A stretch of 8,043 nucleotides of DNA from Cyanobacteriota bacterium (GTDB taxonomy: Bacteria; Cyanobacteriota; Cyanobacteriia; PCC-6307; Cyanobiaceae), in the NCBI GenBank assembly GCA_947463165.1, contig CANHSW010000088.1:1-8043 (forward strand). Direction: 5' to 3'. A model generated the notes under the pieces. The model saw only the letters and a list, made by a program, of their open reading frames with translations. It was not told where the DNA came from and did not search any database. A program made the position numbers and the translations under genes. The stretch's first letter is position 1. Each line of letters starts with the position of its first letter. This document shows, one piece after another, positions 1 through 5,774 of the stretch.

Positions 1-543
1 ATCGGCCGGTTCCGAGGCTTGCAGGCATTGCCGCAGCACCAGCTCGGCGGCGGAGATGCCGACGTTGCCGCCCATCGGCGCCCGCAGACCGGCATGGCTC
101 AGCAGGTGGCTGACCAGGTGGGTGACGGTGGTCTTGCCATTGGTGCCGGTGATACCGATCCAGGGCACCGAGGAGCTGGCTTGCCAGGCGGGCAGCAAAT
201 CCCCCTGCACGGCCACGCCTCGCTGGCGCAGGGCCACCAGGGTGGGATGGTCCCAGGGAATGCCAGGGCTGACCACCACAGCGTCCCAGGGGCCCAGGGC
301 CTCAAGGGCGGCTAGCTCCAGGGGCACCCCCAGCTGCACCTGGATGCCCTCAGAGCGCAGCATCTCCGCCTGGCTCTGCTGCTGGGGGCCAGCCTGGCTT
401 TCGAGCAGGCATACCTCCTGGCCCAAGAAACGCAGCAACCGGGCCACACCCATGCCCGAACGAGCCAGGCCCACTACCGCTGTGCGGACTGATGCTTTGG
501 GCGAGCCGCCAAGAAAAGAGGCGTTAGCTTGCGCCGGAGTCAA
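1..543 (-). CDS. murD: MurD, UDP-N-acetylmuramoylalanine--D-glutamate ligase, N-terminal part
   Basis: MurD is the cytoplasmic ATP-dependent ligase that adds D-glutamate to UDP-MurNAc-L-Ala in peptidoglycan precursor synthesis. The 181 visible codons carry the N-terminal UDP-binding Rossmann segment AVVGLARSGMGVARLL (about residues 23-38) and the central-domain ATP loop GITGTNGKTT, with the loop lysine at residue 137 (codon 133-135). The C-terminal domain lies beyond the left edge. The frame is open from a TAA at 550-552 and the only usable initiation codon before the Rossmann motif is TTG at 541-543. This gives roughly 15 more N-terminal residues than E. coli MurD, so the exact start is uncertain. 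There is no Shine-Dalgarno match. The tRNA-Val gene ends 21 bases upstream on the same strand, which suggests joint transcription. Family assignment is secure; the start is moderately supported. Confidence 0.94.
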   Translation of the reverse strand, partial: MTPAQANASFLGGSPKASVRTAVVGLARSGMGVARLLRFLGQEVCLLESQAGPQQQSQAEMLRSEGIQVQLGVPLELAALEALGPWDAVVVSPGIPWDHPTLVALRQRGVAVQGDLLPAWQASSSVPWIGITGTNGKTTVTHLVSHLLSHAGLRAPMGGNVGISAAELVLRQCLQASEPAD

Positions 544-564
544 CAGAACTTAAAAATAAAGGAG

Positions 565-636
565 TGGGCGATACTGGAATCGAACCAGTGACTCCTACCG
601 TGTCAAGGTAGTGCTCTACCTCTGAGCTAATCGCCC
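565..636 (-). tRNA. tRNA-Val, anticodon GAC
   Basis: Read on the minus strand this is a complete 72-base cloverleaf. The acceptor stem is GGGCGAT/ATCGCCC, the D arm is GCTC...GAGC, the anticodon stem is CTACC/GGTAG around loop TTGACAC, the variable loop is short, and the T arm is ACTGG/CCAGT with loop TTCGATT. The anticodon GAC reads valine GUC codons. The discriminator base is A at 565. The CCA end is not encoded (CTCC follows), so maturation should need RNase Z cleavage and CCA-adding enzyme; an rnz gene lies at the other end of this window. murD follows 21 bases downstream. No clear promoter is visible in the GC-rich DNA upstream. Confidence 0.97.
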
Positions 637-855
637 AAGCCCCAGGAACCTAGCAGCCGGCCGCCACCCGGCGCCTCGCCAACTACCCCGCGCCCCTCGG
701 AAAGCAACCGACGCCTTGCCAGCCGGCGCCTCGCCAGCTACCCAGCGCCCCCCTGAAACCAGCCGGCAGCTGGCCAGCCGGCGCTCCAGCCCCCGCACCC
801 AGCCGCTAGCCAAGAGAGGCAGGCTCAGGGGCCCAGCTCAACGCCTTAACCCAGT
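637..855. other. GC-rich intergenic gap between S4 gene and tRNA-Val
   Basis: This 219-bp gap separates the S4-domain gene from tRNA-Val. It is very GC-rich and contains the 28-bp direct repeat at 669-696 and 724-751, a perfect 10-bp palindrome GCTGGCCAGC at 769-778 flanked by GCCGGC on both sides (762-767, 777-782), and half of the 18-bp duplication at 835-870. I see no T-tract terminator and no convincing -10/-35 pair for the tRNA. A minus-strand open frame crosses it but runs into the tRNA and has no family features. Confidence 0.6.
669..751. repeat. 28-bp direct repeat, two copies plus a partial
   Basis: Copies at 669-696 and 724-751 both begin CGGCGCCTCGCCA and end GCGCCCC, differing at 2 of 28 positions, with starts 55 bp apart. 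A degenerate partial copy (CCGACGCCTTGCCAGC) lies at about 709-724. It is noncoding and sits upstream of tRNA-Val in the transcription direction. Two near-perfect copies at this spacing indicate local duplication, not a CRISPR array. Confidence 0.7.
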
Positions 856-870
856 TCAGCGCCTTAACAG
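835..870. repeat. 18-bp tandem duplication across the S4-gene stop codon
   Basis: Units 835-852 and 853-870 match at 14 of 18 positions and are directly adjacent. Read on the minus strand, each unit carries Leu/Arg/Arg codons followed by TGA, so the gene ends LRR-stop and, six codons later in the same frame, LRR-stop occurs again. The unit length is a multiple of three, which keeps both stops in frame. Confidence 0.75.
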
Positions 871-1689
871 GGTGAGCCGCCAGCGATCGCGCTTGGTAAG
901 GGCCATTTGCTCCAGTTCCAATTCGCCGCGGCCGGCCAGCTGCACGCGATCTCCCACCGCCAATTCCTTACTGGGGCTGCTCACCGAGCGCCAGTTGATG
1001 CGCACCTCCCCCTGGCGGATCAGCTCGGCCATCCGAGCGCGCGACAAACCAAAGCCCGCCGAAGCGACGGCATCCAGCCGCAGCGAGGCCTCCACAGTGT
1101 TTAGCCGTTTTGGGTTGCGAACCGCCGGCAATTGCAGATCCGCCAGGGGGCGGGCCTCCAGGCGCACCTCGACGCTGCGCACATTGGTTTGGCAGCCATG
1201 CAGCCTTTGGGCCAGGTCGCTGGTGACGATCGCCTGGCCGCCGCGATCCCCCAGTCTCCACACATCCCCGAGGTCTCCCGCTGCGGCGCCGGCCGCCCAG
1301 AGGGCCTGGCGCAGATCGTCGCCCTCGGCTGGATCGAACAGAAAATTGCCGCTGATCTCCAAGCCAGTGAGCTCGCCAGCCAGTTTTCCTGCCGGTTCTC
1401 CGGCAAATTCTCCGGCCAGTTCACCCGCCAGTTGGGAGGGCTCCTGGCTGGATTCCCGGCGCTGGAGCAGCAGTCGCCGCCGCTCGGCTCCGGGGTAGCC
1501 GCCATCGCTGTGCAGCGTCAGTTCGCTGAGCTGACCCAGGCAGGCCTCCGCCTCCTCCCGCAGGGCGCCCCCCAGGAAGGGCGTCCATTGGGGCTGCCAG
1601 GTGCGCAGCACCGTTTCAGCAGAGGCGATCAGGGGTTCGAGCAGCTGGGGTTGGCGCGAGCCCCGCAGCAGCTCAGGGCGGGGCAGCAT
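856..1689 (-). CDS. Photosystem II S4 domain protein (YlmH-like RNA-binding protein)
   Basis: This 277-residue protein matches the cyanobacterial/plastid family named 'photosystem II S4 domain protein', relatives of YlmH. The name reflects phyletic and genomic association; the molecular role is not settled, but the S4 fold binds structured RNA. The N-terminal part (1-80) includes WTPFLGGALREEAEA. The mid-region EISGNFLFDPAEGDDLRQAL is at 111-130. The C-terminal S4 domain (about 201-270) includes SLRLDAVASAGFGLSRARM and ELIRQGEVRINWR. Between N-terminal part and mid-region is an odd low-complexity run of LAGE-type tetrapeptides (87-110). The frame stays open further upstream, but ATG at 1687-1689 is chosen because it matches the family N-terminus and follows the TGA of the upstream gene after one base, implying translational coupling. 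The last codons and stop are tandemly duplicated. It is probably cotranscribed with the membrane protein gene at 1691-2194. Confidence 0.92.
   Translation of the reverse strand: MLPRPELLRGSRQPQLLEPLIASAETVLRTWQPQWTPFLGGALREEAEACLGQLSELTLHSDGGYPGAERRRLLLQRRESSQEPSQLAGELAGEFAGEPAGKLAGELTGLEISGNFLFDPAEGDDLRQALWAAGAAAGDLGDVWRLGDRGGQAIVTSDLAQRLHGCQTNVRSVEVRLEARPLADLQLPAVRNPKRLNTVEASLRLDAVASAGFGLSRARMAELIRQGEVRINWRSVSSPSKELAVGDRVQLAGRGELELEQMALTKRDRWRLTLLRR
1360..1431 (-). repeat. 12-bp coding tandem repeat (LAGE-type tetrapeptides)
   Basis: Six consecutive 12-bp units inside the S4-domain gene encode, in order, LAGE, LAGE, FAGE, PAGK, LAGE and the diverged LTGL. Codons differ between units, for example GCG, GCC, GCA and GCT for the alanine, so the array is not brand new. 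It lies at the junction between the N-terminal part and the conserved EISGNFLF segment, where an insertion would least disturb the fold. Confidence 0.85.
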
Positions 1690-1690
1690 C

Positions 1691-2194
1691 TCAGCTATCC
1701 GCCAGGCGCACCACCGCCTTGGGGCGTGCCTGTTGCAGGGTGGTCCAGGGCATCTCCACGCCGTTGGCCGTCTCCACCAGCAGCAGCCAGTTGCCCTCCT
1801 CCAGGCGATTGCGCAGGCTGCGGATGCGGTCGTCCGCTTCTGAGCGCACCGAGGCCGCCGCCGCGTAACTGCCCATCCAGCCGGAGCCAAGGCCCAGCAG
1901 GGCGCCGATCAGGTGCTGACTCCAGGCGCCAAAGAAGGCGAAGGTGTCCAGATCGGTCATGTAGGTGAAGGTGAGGCCCGCCATAAAGCCAAATGGCAAC
2001 AACCAGCGCACCAAATTCTTTTGGCGCTGGCGACGGGCGGCGGCGGGGTTGAGTTGAACCACCTCATTGATCGGCATCTCCCCCTCGCCGATGGCGGTGA
2101 GCAACGCCAGGGGCGGTTGCTGGGCCGCCAGCTTTTCCCGTAGCAGCTTCAGACGCTCGTGTCGGTCGATTACCAACACCACCCGCGTGGCCAA
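1691..2194 (-). CDS. Two-segment membrane protein of unknown function
   Basis: I do not recognise a named family; the 167-residue product resembles cyanobacterial conserved hypothetical membrane proteins. Residues 1-60 look soluble and charged (VVLVIDRHERLKLLREKL near the start, RRQRQK just before the membrane). Two hydrophobic segments follow at about 62-79 (LVRWLLPFGFMAGLTFTYM) and 94-113, the second glycine-rich (GALLGLGSGWMG). The C-terminal tail (about 118-167) contains a helix-like RIRSLRNRLEEG and then WLLLVE and PKAVVRL, suggesting a small soluble domain. The TTG at 2192-2194 is chosen because GGAGGGGG lies at 2201-2208, a good Shine-Dalgarno at suitable spacing; GTG codons four and five residues later are alternatives. 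The stop is one base before the S4-gene ATG, so the two are likely coupled. It is divergent from serA. The reading frame is well supported by codon bias; function is unknown. Confidence 0.85.
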   Translation of the reverse strand: MATRVVLVIDRHERLKLLREKLAAQQPPLALLTAIGEGEMPINEVVQLNPAAARRQRQKNLVRWLLPFGFMAGLTFTYMTDLDTFAFFGAWSQHLIGALLGLGSGWMGSYAAAASVRSEADDRIRSLRNRLEEGNWLLLVETANGVEMPWTTLQQARPKAVVRLADS

Positions 2195-2318
2195 CCGCTT
2201 CCCCCTCCGCCGCAGGGCGGACTGTTCAAATCGATTTCATTCTGGCGCCCAGGCAGGCCCCCCAAAGGGCAGGTGGCCAGGGCAGTGGAGTGATCAGCAG
2301 AGGCGGGGCTGGCGGCAG

Positions 2319-2348
2319 CGGCTCTCTACACTGCACCTCCGGCTCTCT
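2319..2348 (+). promoter_or_regulatory. Possible serA promoter with flanking 9-bp direct repeat
   Basis: In the 170-bp divergent gap before serA, TACACT at 2327-2332 matches four of six -10 positions and lies 33 bases before the ATG. No good -35 is visible. The nonamer CGGCTCTCT occurs at 2319-2327 and again at 2340-2348, 21 bp apart (two helical turns), bracketing the -10. This could be a regulator site or chance in GC-rich DNA. Confidence 0.3.
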
Positions 2349-2364
2349 GAACTCCCCGCCGGGC

Positions 2365-3951
2365 ATGACAAAGGTACTGGTCTCCGATCCCATCGATCAG
2401 GCGGGGATCGACATCCTGTCCCAGGTGGCCCAGGTGGATGTCAACACGGGCCTCTCGCCCCAGGAGCTGGAGGCGATCATCGGCGACTACGACGCCTTGA
2501 TGATTCGCTCTGGCACCACCGTTACCGCCTCGATGATCGAGGCCGCCAAGAAGCTGCGCATCATCGGCCGGGCCGGTGTAGGGGTAGACAACGTCGATGT
2601 GCCCGCCGCCACCAAGCGCGGGGTGCTGGTGGTGAACTCCCCCGAGGGCAACACGATCGCCGCCGCCGAGCACGCCCTGGCCCTGATGCTGTCGCTGTCG
2701 CGGCATGTGGCCCACGCCCATGCCAGCACCATGGCCGGTGGCTGGGATCGCAAAACCTATGTGGGCAATGAGCTCTATAAAAAGAAGTTGGGCGTGGTGG
2801 GGCTGGGCAAAATCGGCTCCCATGTGGCCCGGGTGGCCAAGGCCATGGGCATGGAGTTGCTGGCCTACGACCCGTTCATCTCGGCGGAGCGGGCTCAGCA
2901 ATTGCAGGTGAATCTGCTCAGCCTGGCCGAGCTGTTCGCCCAGGCCGACTACGTCACCCTGCACCTGCCTCGCACCCCGGAAACCGAGAACCTGGTCAAT
3001 GCAGAGCTTCTCCGAACGATGAAACCCAGCGCAAGGCTGGTGAACTGCGCCCGCGGTGGCATCGTCGATGAGGCAGCCCTGGCGGAGGCGGTGGAGACGG
3101 GCGTGATCGCCGGCGCCGCCCTCGACGTGTTTGCCAAAGAGCCCCTGGCGGCCGATTCACCGCTGCGGGCCGTGAAGGAGCGGCTGGTGCTCACCCCCCA
3201 CCTGGGCGCCAGTACCGCAGAGGCCCAGGAAAACGTGGCCATCGACGTGGCTGAGCAGATTCGCGACGTGCTGCTGGGCCTGCCGGCCCGCAGCGCCGTA
3301 AACATCCCGGGCCTCACCCCCGATGTGTTGGAGCAGCTCAAGCCCCATCTGCAATTGGCGGAAACCCTGGGGCAGCTGATCAGTCAACTGACCGGCGGCG
3401 CGATCACCCAGCTGCAGGTGCGGCTGCAGGGTGAGTTCGCCTCCCATCCGGCCCAGCCCCTGGTGGTGGCGGCGCTCAAAGGCATGCTCTCCACAGCCCT
3501 GGGCGACAGCATCAACTATGTGAACGCCACCCTGGAGGCCAAGGAGCGGGGCATTCATGTGCTGGAGGTGAAGGACGAGTCGGCCCGGGATTTCGCCGGC
3601 GGTTCCCTGCAGCTCAGCTCCAGCAGTGCCAAGGGCGACCACACCGTCACCGGGGCGGTGTTTGCCGATGGCGAGCTACGGATCACCAGTGTCGATGAAT
3701 TCCCGGTGACGGTGAATCCAAGCCGTCACATGCTGTTTACCCGCCACCGGGACATGCCTGGCATCATCGGTAAGTTGGGCTCCCTGTTGGGCCAGCACAA
3801 CGTCAATATCGCCTCGATGCAGGTGGGTCGTCGCATCGTGCGCGGCGATGCGGTGATGGTATTGAGCGTGGACGATCCGATCCCCTCGGATCTGCTTACC
3901 GCGATCCATGCCATCGAAGGCATCCAGACAGCCAATCCGGTGACCCTGTAG
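2365..3951 (+). CDS. serA: D-3-phosphoglycerate dehydrogenase SerA
   Basis: SerA oxidises 3-phosphoglycerate to 3-phosphohydroxypyruvate with NAD+, the first step of the phosphorylated serine pathway in the cytoplasm. The 528-residue product is the long form with both regulatory domains. The N-terminal substrate domain begins MTKVLVSDPID. The Rossmann loop GVVGLGKIG is at 143-151. Catalytic residues are visible as R230 (NCARGG), E259 (FAKEP) and H279 (TPHLGAS). An intervening (ASB) domain covers about 320-450, and a C-terminal ACT domain about 456-528 begins MLFTRHRDMPGIIGKLGSLL, which in this family can bind serine as a feedback inhibitor. ATG at 2365 is chosen over an upstream in-frame extension because it gives the family-typical N-terminus. 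No Shine-Dalgarno is seen. prmA starts on the base after the TAG. All key residues are present and nothing looks broken. Confidence 0.98.
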   Translation: MTKVLVSDPIDQAGIDILSQVAQVDVNTGLSPQELEAIIGDYDALMIRSGTTVTASMIEAAKKLRIIGRAGVGVDNVDVPAATKRGVLVVNSPEGNTIAAAEHALALMLSLSRHVAHAHASTMAGGWDRKTYVGNELYKKKLGVVGLGKIGSHVARVAKAMGMELLAYDPFISAERAQQLQVNLLSLAELFAQADYVTLHLPRTPETENLVNAELLRTMKPSARLVNCARGGIVDEAALAEAVETGVIAGAALDVFAKEPLAADSPLRAVKERLVLTPHLGASTAEAQENVAIDVAEQIRDVLLGLPARSAVNIPGLTPDVLEQLKPHLQLAETLGQLISQLTGGAITQLQVRLQGEFASHPAQPLVVAALKGMLSTALGDSINYVNATLEAKERGIHVLEVKDESARDFAGGSLQLSSSSAKGDHTVTGAVFADGELRITSVDEFPVTVNPSRHMLFTRHRDMPGIIGKLGSLLGQHNVNIASMQVGRRIVRGDAVMVLSVDDPIPSDLLTAIHAIEGIQTANPVTL

Positions 3952-4884
3952 ATGGGTTTGGCCTGGTGGCGGCTGGAGATGGCCGCCCTGCCTGAATTGG
4001 AGGAGTCGCTGCTCTGGAAGCTCAATGACCTGGGCATCTCCCGAGTGGCGGTGGGCCACCACCCGGAGACGCCCGCCGAGCGGCGGCTGATCGCCTGGCT
4101 GCCCCAGGTGGACTGGCCGGAGCAGGAGCTGCCGCAGCTGGAGCGCAGCCTGGCGCCGCTGGCGGCCACTTTCGACCTGGAGCTGCCACCGATCCAGTGG
4201 ACCCAGCAGTTGGATGAGGATTGGAGCCTGGCCTGGAAGCAGCACTGGCAGCCCGATCCGGTGGGCGAGCGACTGCTGATCCTGCCCGCCTGGCTGGAGC
4301 CGCCACCGGAATACGCCGATCGGCTGCTGATCCGCATGGATCCAGGCAGTGCCTTTGGCACCGGCAGCCATCCCACCACCCGCCTCTGCCTGGAGGCGAT
4401 AGAAGGCCTGGCCGCCGCCAGGGGCCACCAGAGCGGCGCCCCCCCAAACCTGGGGCCGATCCGGGTGGCGGATCTGGGCTGTGGTACCGGCATCCTCGGC
4501 CTGGCGGCTTTGCTCCAGGGGGCTAAGAGCCTGGCTGCCGTGGACACCGACCCCCTGGCGGTGCTGGCCAGCCGCGAAAACCTGGCCAGCAGTGGTGTGG
4601 AGGCCGCCGTGCAGGTGGGCCAGGGCTCCGCGGAGACCCTGGCGACCCTGCTGGAGGGCCAACCGGCCGACCTGCTGCTCTGCAACATCCTGGCGCCGGT
4701 GATCGAGGCCCTCTGTCCCGCCTTCCACACCCTGCTGGCCGCCGACGGGGTGGGCCTGCTCAGTGGCCTGTTGGTGGATCAGGCTCCGGGCTTGCAACAG
4801 GCCTTGGCAGCAGAGGGCTGGCGGGCTGAGCTCAGCGCCCAGCAGGGGCGCTGGGGGCTGATGGTGTTACATAAGGCACACTGA
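3952..4884 (+). CDS. prmA: Ribosomal protein L11 methyltransferase PrmA
   Basis: PrmA transfers methyl groups from S-adenosylmethionine to amino groups of ribosomal protein L11 in the cytoplasm. The 310-residue product has the usual two parts: an N-terminal L11-recognition domain (about 1-95, with WWRLEM and ELEESLLWKLNDLG) and a C-terminal class I methyltransferase domain. Seen there are FGTGSHPTTRLCLEAI (135-150), SAM motif I VADLGCGTGILGLAA (172-186), the acidic AVDTDP at 196-201, and CNILAPVI (244-251), the family's Asn-containing active-site motif. The length is normal. The ATG immediately follows the serA TAG with no gap and no separate Shine-Dalgarno, so initiation probably depends on ribosomes finishing serA. 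No promoter is visible inside the serA end. The gene stops 132 bp before petF. Confidence 0.97.
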   Translation: MGLAWWRLEMAALPELEESLLWKLNDLGISRVAVGHHPETPAERRLIAWLPQVDWPEQELPQLERSLAPLAATFDLELPPIQWTQQLDEDWSLAWKQHWQPDPVGERLLILPAWLEPPPEYADRLLIRMDPGSAFGTGSHPTTRLCLEAIEGLAAARGHQSGAPPNLGPIRVADLGCGTGILGLAALLQGAKSLAAVDTDPLAVLASRENLASSGVEAAVQVGQGSAETLATLLEGQPADLLLCNILAPVIEALCPAFHTLLAADGVGLLSGLLVDQAPGLQQALAAEGWRAELSAQQGRWGLMVLHKAH

Positions 4885-4956
4885 TCTGTGACCAGCTTTT
4901 GATTGGCCTTCTCCGACTTGAACGCTCAAACCGTCGGGAACAGGCTGCTGCGGATG

Positions 4957-4999
4957 TATGAATGGCGGGTCCTACAGGTCCGGCTCGCCGGTCGCCTGT
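4957..4999 (+). promoter_or_regulatory. Candidate petF promoter element and 5' leader hairpin
   Basis: The 132-bp gap before petF has TATGAA at 4957-4962 (four of six -10 positions), with no matching -35 at normal spacing. If it is used, the transcript would start near 4969 and almost at once form a hairpin: ACAGG at 4974-4978 pairs with CCTGT at 4995-4999, and CCGG at 4980-4983 pairs with CCGG at 4988-4991 around loop CTCG. The hairpin ends 17 bases before the ATG. It may stabilise the leader. The promoter call is weak; the inverted repeat itself is clear. Confidence 0.35.
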
Positions 5000-5016
5000 G
5001 AGCCCCAACTTCTTCC

Positions 5017-5316
5017 ATGGCTTCCTACAAGGTCACCCTCATCAACGAGAGCGAGGGTCTCAACAAAACTATTGAGGTACCCGACGACCAGTACATCCTT
5101 GATGCTGCTGAGGAGCAGGGAGTCGACCTGCCATATTCCTGCCGCGCTGGCGCCTGCTCCACCTGTGCCGGCAAGCTGACCGCAGGCACCGTTGATCAAA
5201 GCGATCAGAGCTTCCTTGATGACGACCAGATTGAAGCTGGTTATGTGCTGACCTGCGTGGCCTATCCCTCCAGCGACTGCACCATCACGACCCACGTTGA
5301 AGAAGAGCTGTACTGA
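5017..5316 (+). CDS. petF: Plant-type [2Fe-2S] ferredoxin PetF
   Basis: This soluble ferredoxin accepts electrons from photosystem I and passes them to ferredoxin-NADP reductase and other acceptors such as nitrite reductase and thioredoxin reductase. The 99-residue product is of normal length. The cluster cysteines are C42, C47 and C50 in the motif [15 protein letters not shown] and C80 in VLTCVAYP. The C-terminus TTHVEEELY is typical of photosynthetic ferredoxins, and the protein is acidic. An extra Cys occurs at 88 (SDCTI). Codon use is more mixed at third positions than in serA or prmA, as often seen in highly expressed genes. ATG at 5017 gives the canonical MASYKVTLI start; no Shine-Dalgarno precedes it. 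It is followed by a long noncoding gap with hairpins, so it is probably a single-gene transcript. Confidence 0.98.
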   Translation: MASYKVTLINESEGLNKTIEVPDDQYILDAAEEQGVDLPYSCRAGACSTCAGKLTAGTVDQSDQSFLDDDQIEAGYVLTCVAYPSSDCTITTHVEEELY

Positions 5317-5427
5317 GCTGCAGGTTCTGTCAGCTAGCCTGGGAATTCTCTGAGCAATCGCTAATTTGCTGGCTTTCAGGTTTGTAATCGATTGCGTTTC
5401 AACCGAATCAGCCGGCTTGGCGATAAT

Positions 5428-5448
5428 CCTCCAGGGGCTTCCTGGAGG
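5428..5448 (+). other. Perfect 8-bp inverted repeat (hairpin)
   Basis: CCTCCAGG at 5428-5435 and CCTGGAGG at 5441-5448 are exact reverse complements around the 5-base loop GGCTT. No T-tract follows on either strand, so it does not look like an intrinsic terminator. It lies 112 bases after the petF stop and could be the 3' stabilising hairpin of the petF transcript. Confidence 0.6.
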
Positions 5449-5489
5449 CCGCCTCGGAATTCCCTAAGCACTGCCAAGGATGTGCTGCA

Positions 5490-5511
5490 AATTATCTTTC
5501 ATCAGATAATT
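5490..5511 (+). other. Perfect 8-bp AT-rich inverted repeat (hairpin)
   Basis: AATTATCT at 5490-5497 and AGATAATT at 5504-5511 are exact reverse complements around the loop TTCATC. It lies between the GC-rich hairpin at 5428 and the terminator array at 5561. It may be an RNA hairpin or a DNA operator; the sequence does not decide. Confidence 0.55.
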
Positions 5512-5560
5512 CAGCCAATTTGTTAGCTTACTACCTTCCAAATTGTTTAATCATATTCAG

Positions 5561-5590
5561 GGCGGCTCCTTTGTTGGTGCCGCCTTTTTT
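5561..5590 (+). terminator. Intrinsic terminator
   Basis: GGCGGCTCC at 5561-5569 pairs with GGTGCCGCC at 5576-5584 (six G/C pairs, one mismatch, two more pairs) around the loop TTTGTT, and six Ts follow at 5585-5590. This is a classical rho-independent terminator on the plus strand, 245 bases after the petF stop. It would end the petF transcript or a small RNA started inside the gap. It is the first part of the repeat array 5561-5638. Confidence 0.65.
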
Positions 5591-5638
5591 GGTGCCGCCT
5601 TTTTTGGTGCCGCACTTTGTTGGCGCCGCCCTTTTTTT
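5561..5638 (+). repeat. Five-unit 15-17-bp tandem repeat with T-tracts
   Basis: The units are 5561-5575, 5576-5590, 5591-5605, 5606-5621 and 5622-5638. Each starts GGYG or GGCG, has a GCCGC-like core (GCGGC in the first unit) and ends in a T-rich run. Units 2 and 3 are identical. The first unit's GGGCGGC (5560-5566) can also pair exactly with GCCGCCC in the last unit (5625-5631), which is followed by seven Ts, so the whole array can fold as a second, larger terminator. Confidence 0.8.
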
Positions 5639-5774
5639 GCAGTCTGCCCAACTGGCTTATGGATTACTAGGATTCAGCTTGTCTCGATGCCATGCTTTGC
5701 GCCTAATGGTCCTCACCTAATTGCCTGTGCCCAATCACCACTCCTGCTTGCCTGGCATGGGATTCGGATTTAGC

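Noticed and set aside
669..751. CRISPR-like direct repeats.
   Set aside because: Only two full copies, 27 bp between them, no regular spacer series and no cas genes nearby.
616..813. A 65-codon minus-strand frame between the S4 gene and the tRNA.
   Set aside because: It runs into tRNA-Val, is Arg/Gly/Ala-rich, and is generated by the GC-rich repeats.
883..890. HIP1 octamer GCGATCGC.
   Set aside because: Common interspersed palindrome of cyanobacteria; a single copy here is expected and supports lineage only.
856..1890. A longer version of the S4 protein starting at 1890.
   Set aside because: The extra 67 residues are Arg/Trp/Cys-rich shadow sequence overlapping the well-supported membrane protein gene; ATG at 1689 fits the family.
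2290..2364. A 25-residue N-terminal extension of SerA.
   Set aside because: Gly/Ser-rich sequence not found at the start of SerA proteins; MTKVLVSDPID at 2365 is the family start and a -10-like box lies inside the extension.
3676..4797. A 373-codon open frame on the minus strand opposite serA and prmA.
   Set aside because: It is antisense to two genes with full family motifs, its product is low-complexity Gln/Gly/Arg-rich, and long antisense frames are expected from strong third-position G/C bias.
4918..4923. TTGAAC as a -35 box for petF.
   Set aside because: It lies 33 bases before the only -10-like hexamer, far outside normal spacing.
5314..5336. Short inverted repeat AGCTG/CAGCT right after petF as a terminator.
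   Set aside because: Only five pairs with no T-tract; the structure at 5561-5590 is a much better candidate.
5520..5773. Two short plus-strand frames with repeats such as LVPPF and FFGAA.
   Set aside because: The repeats are just the 15-bp terminator array read in different frames; there is no ATG with a binding site and no codon bias.
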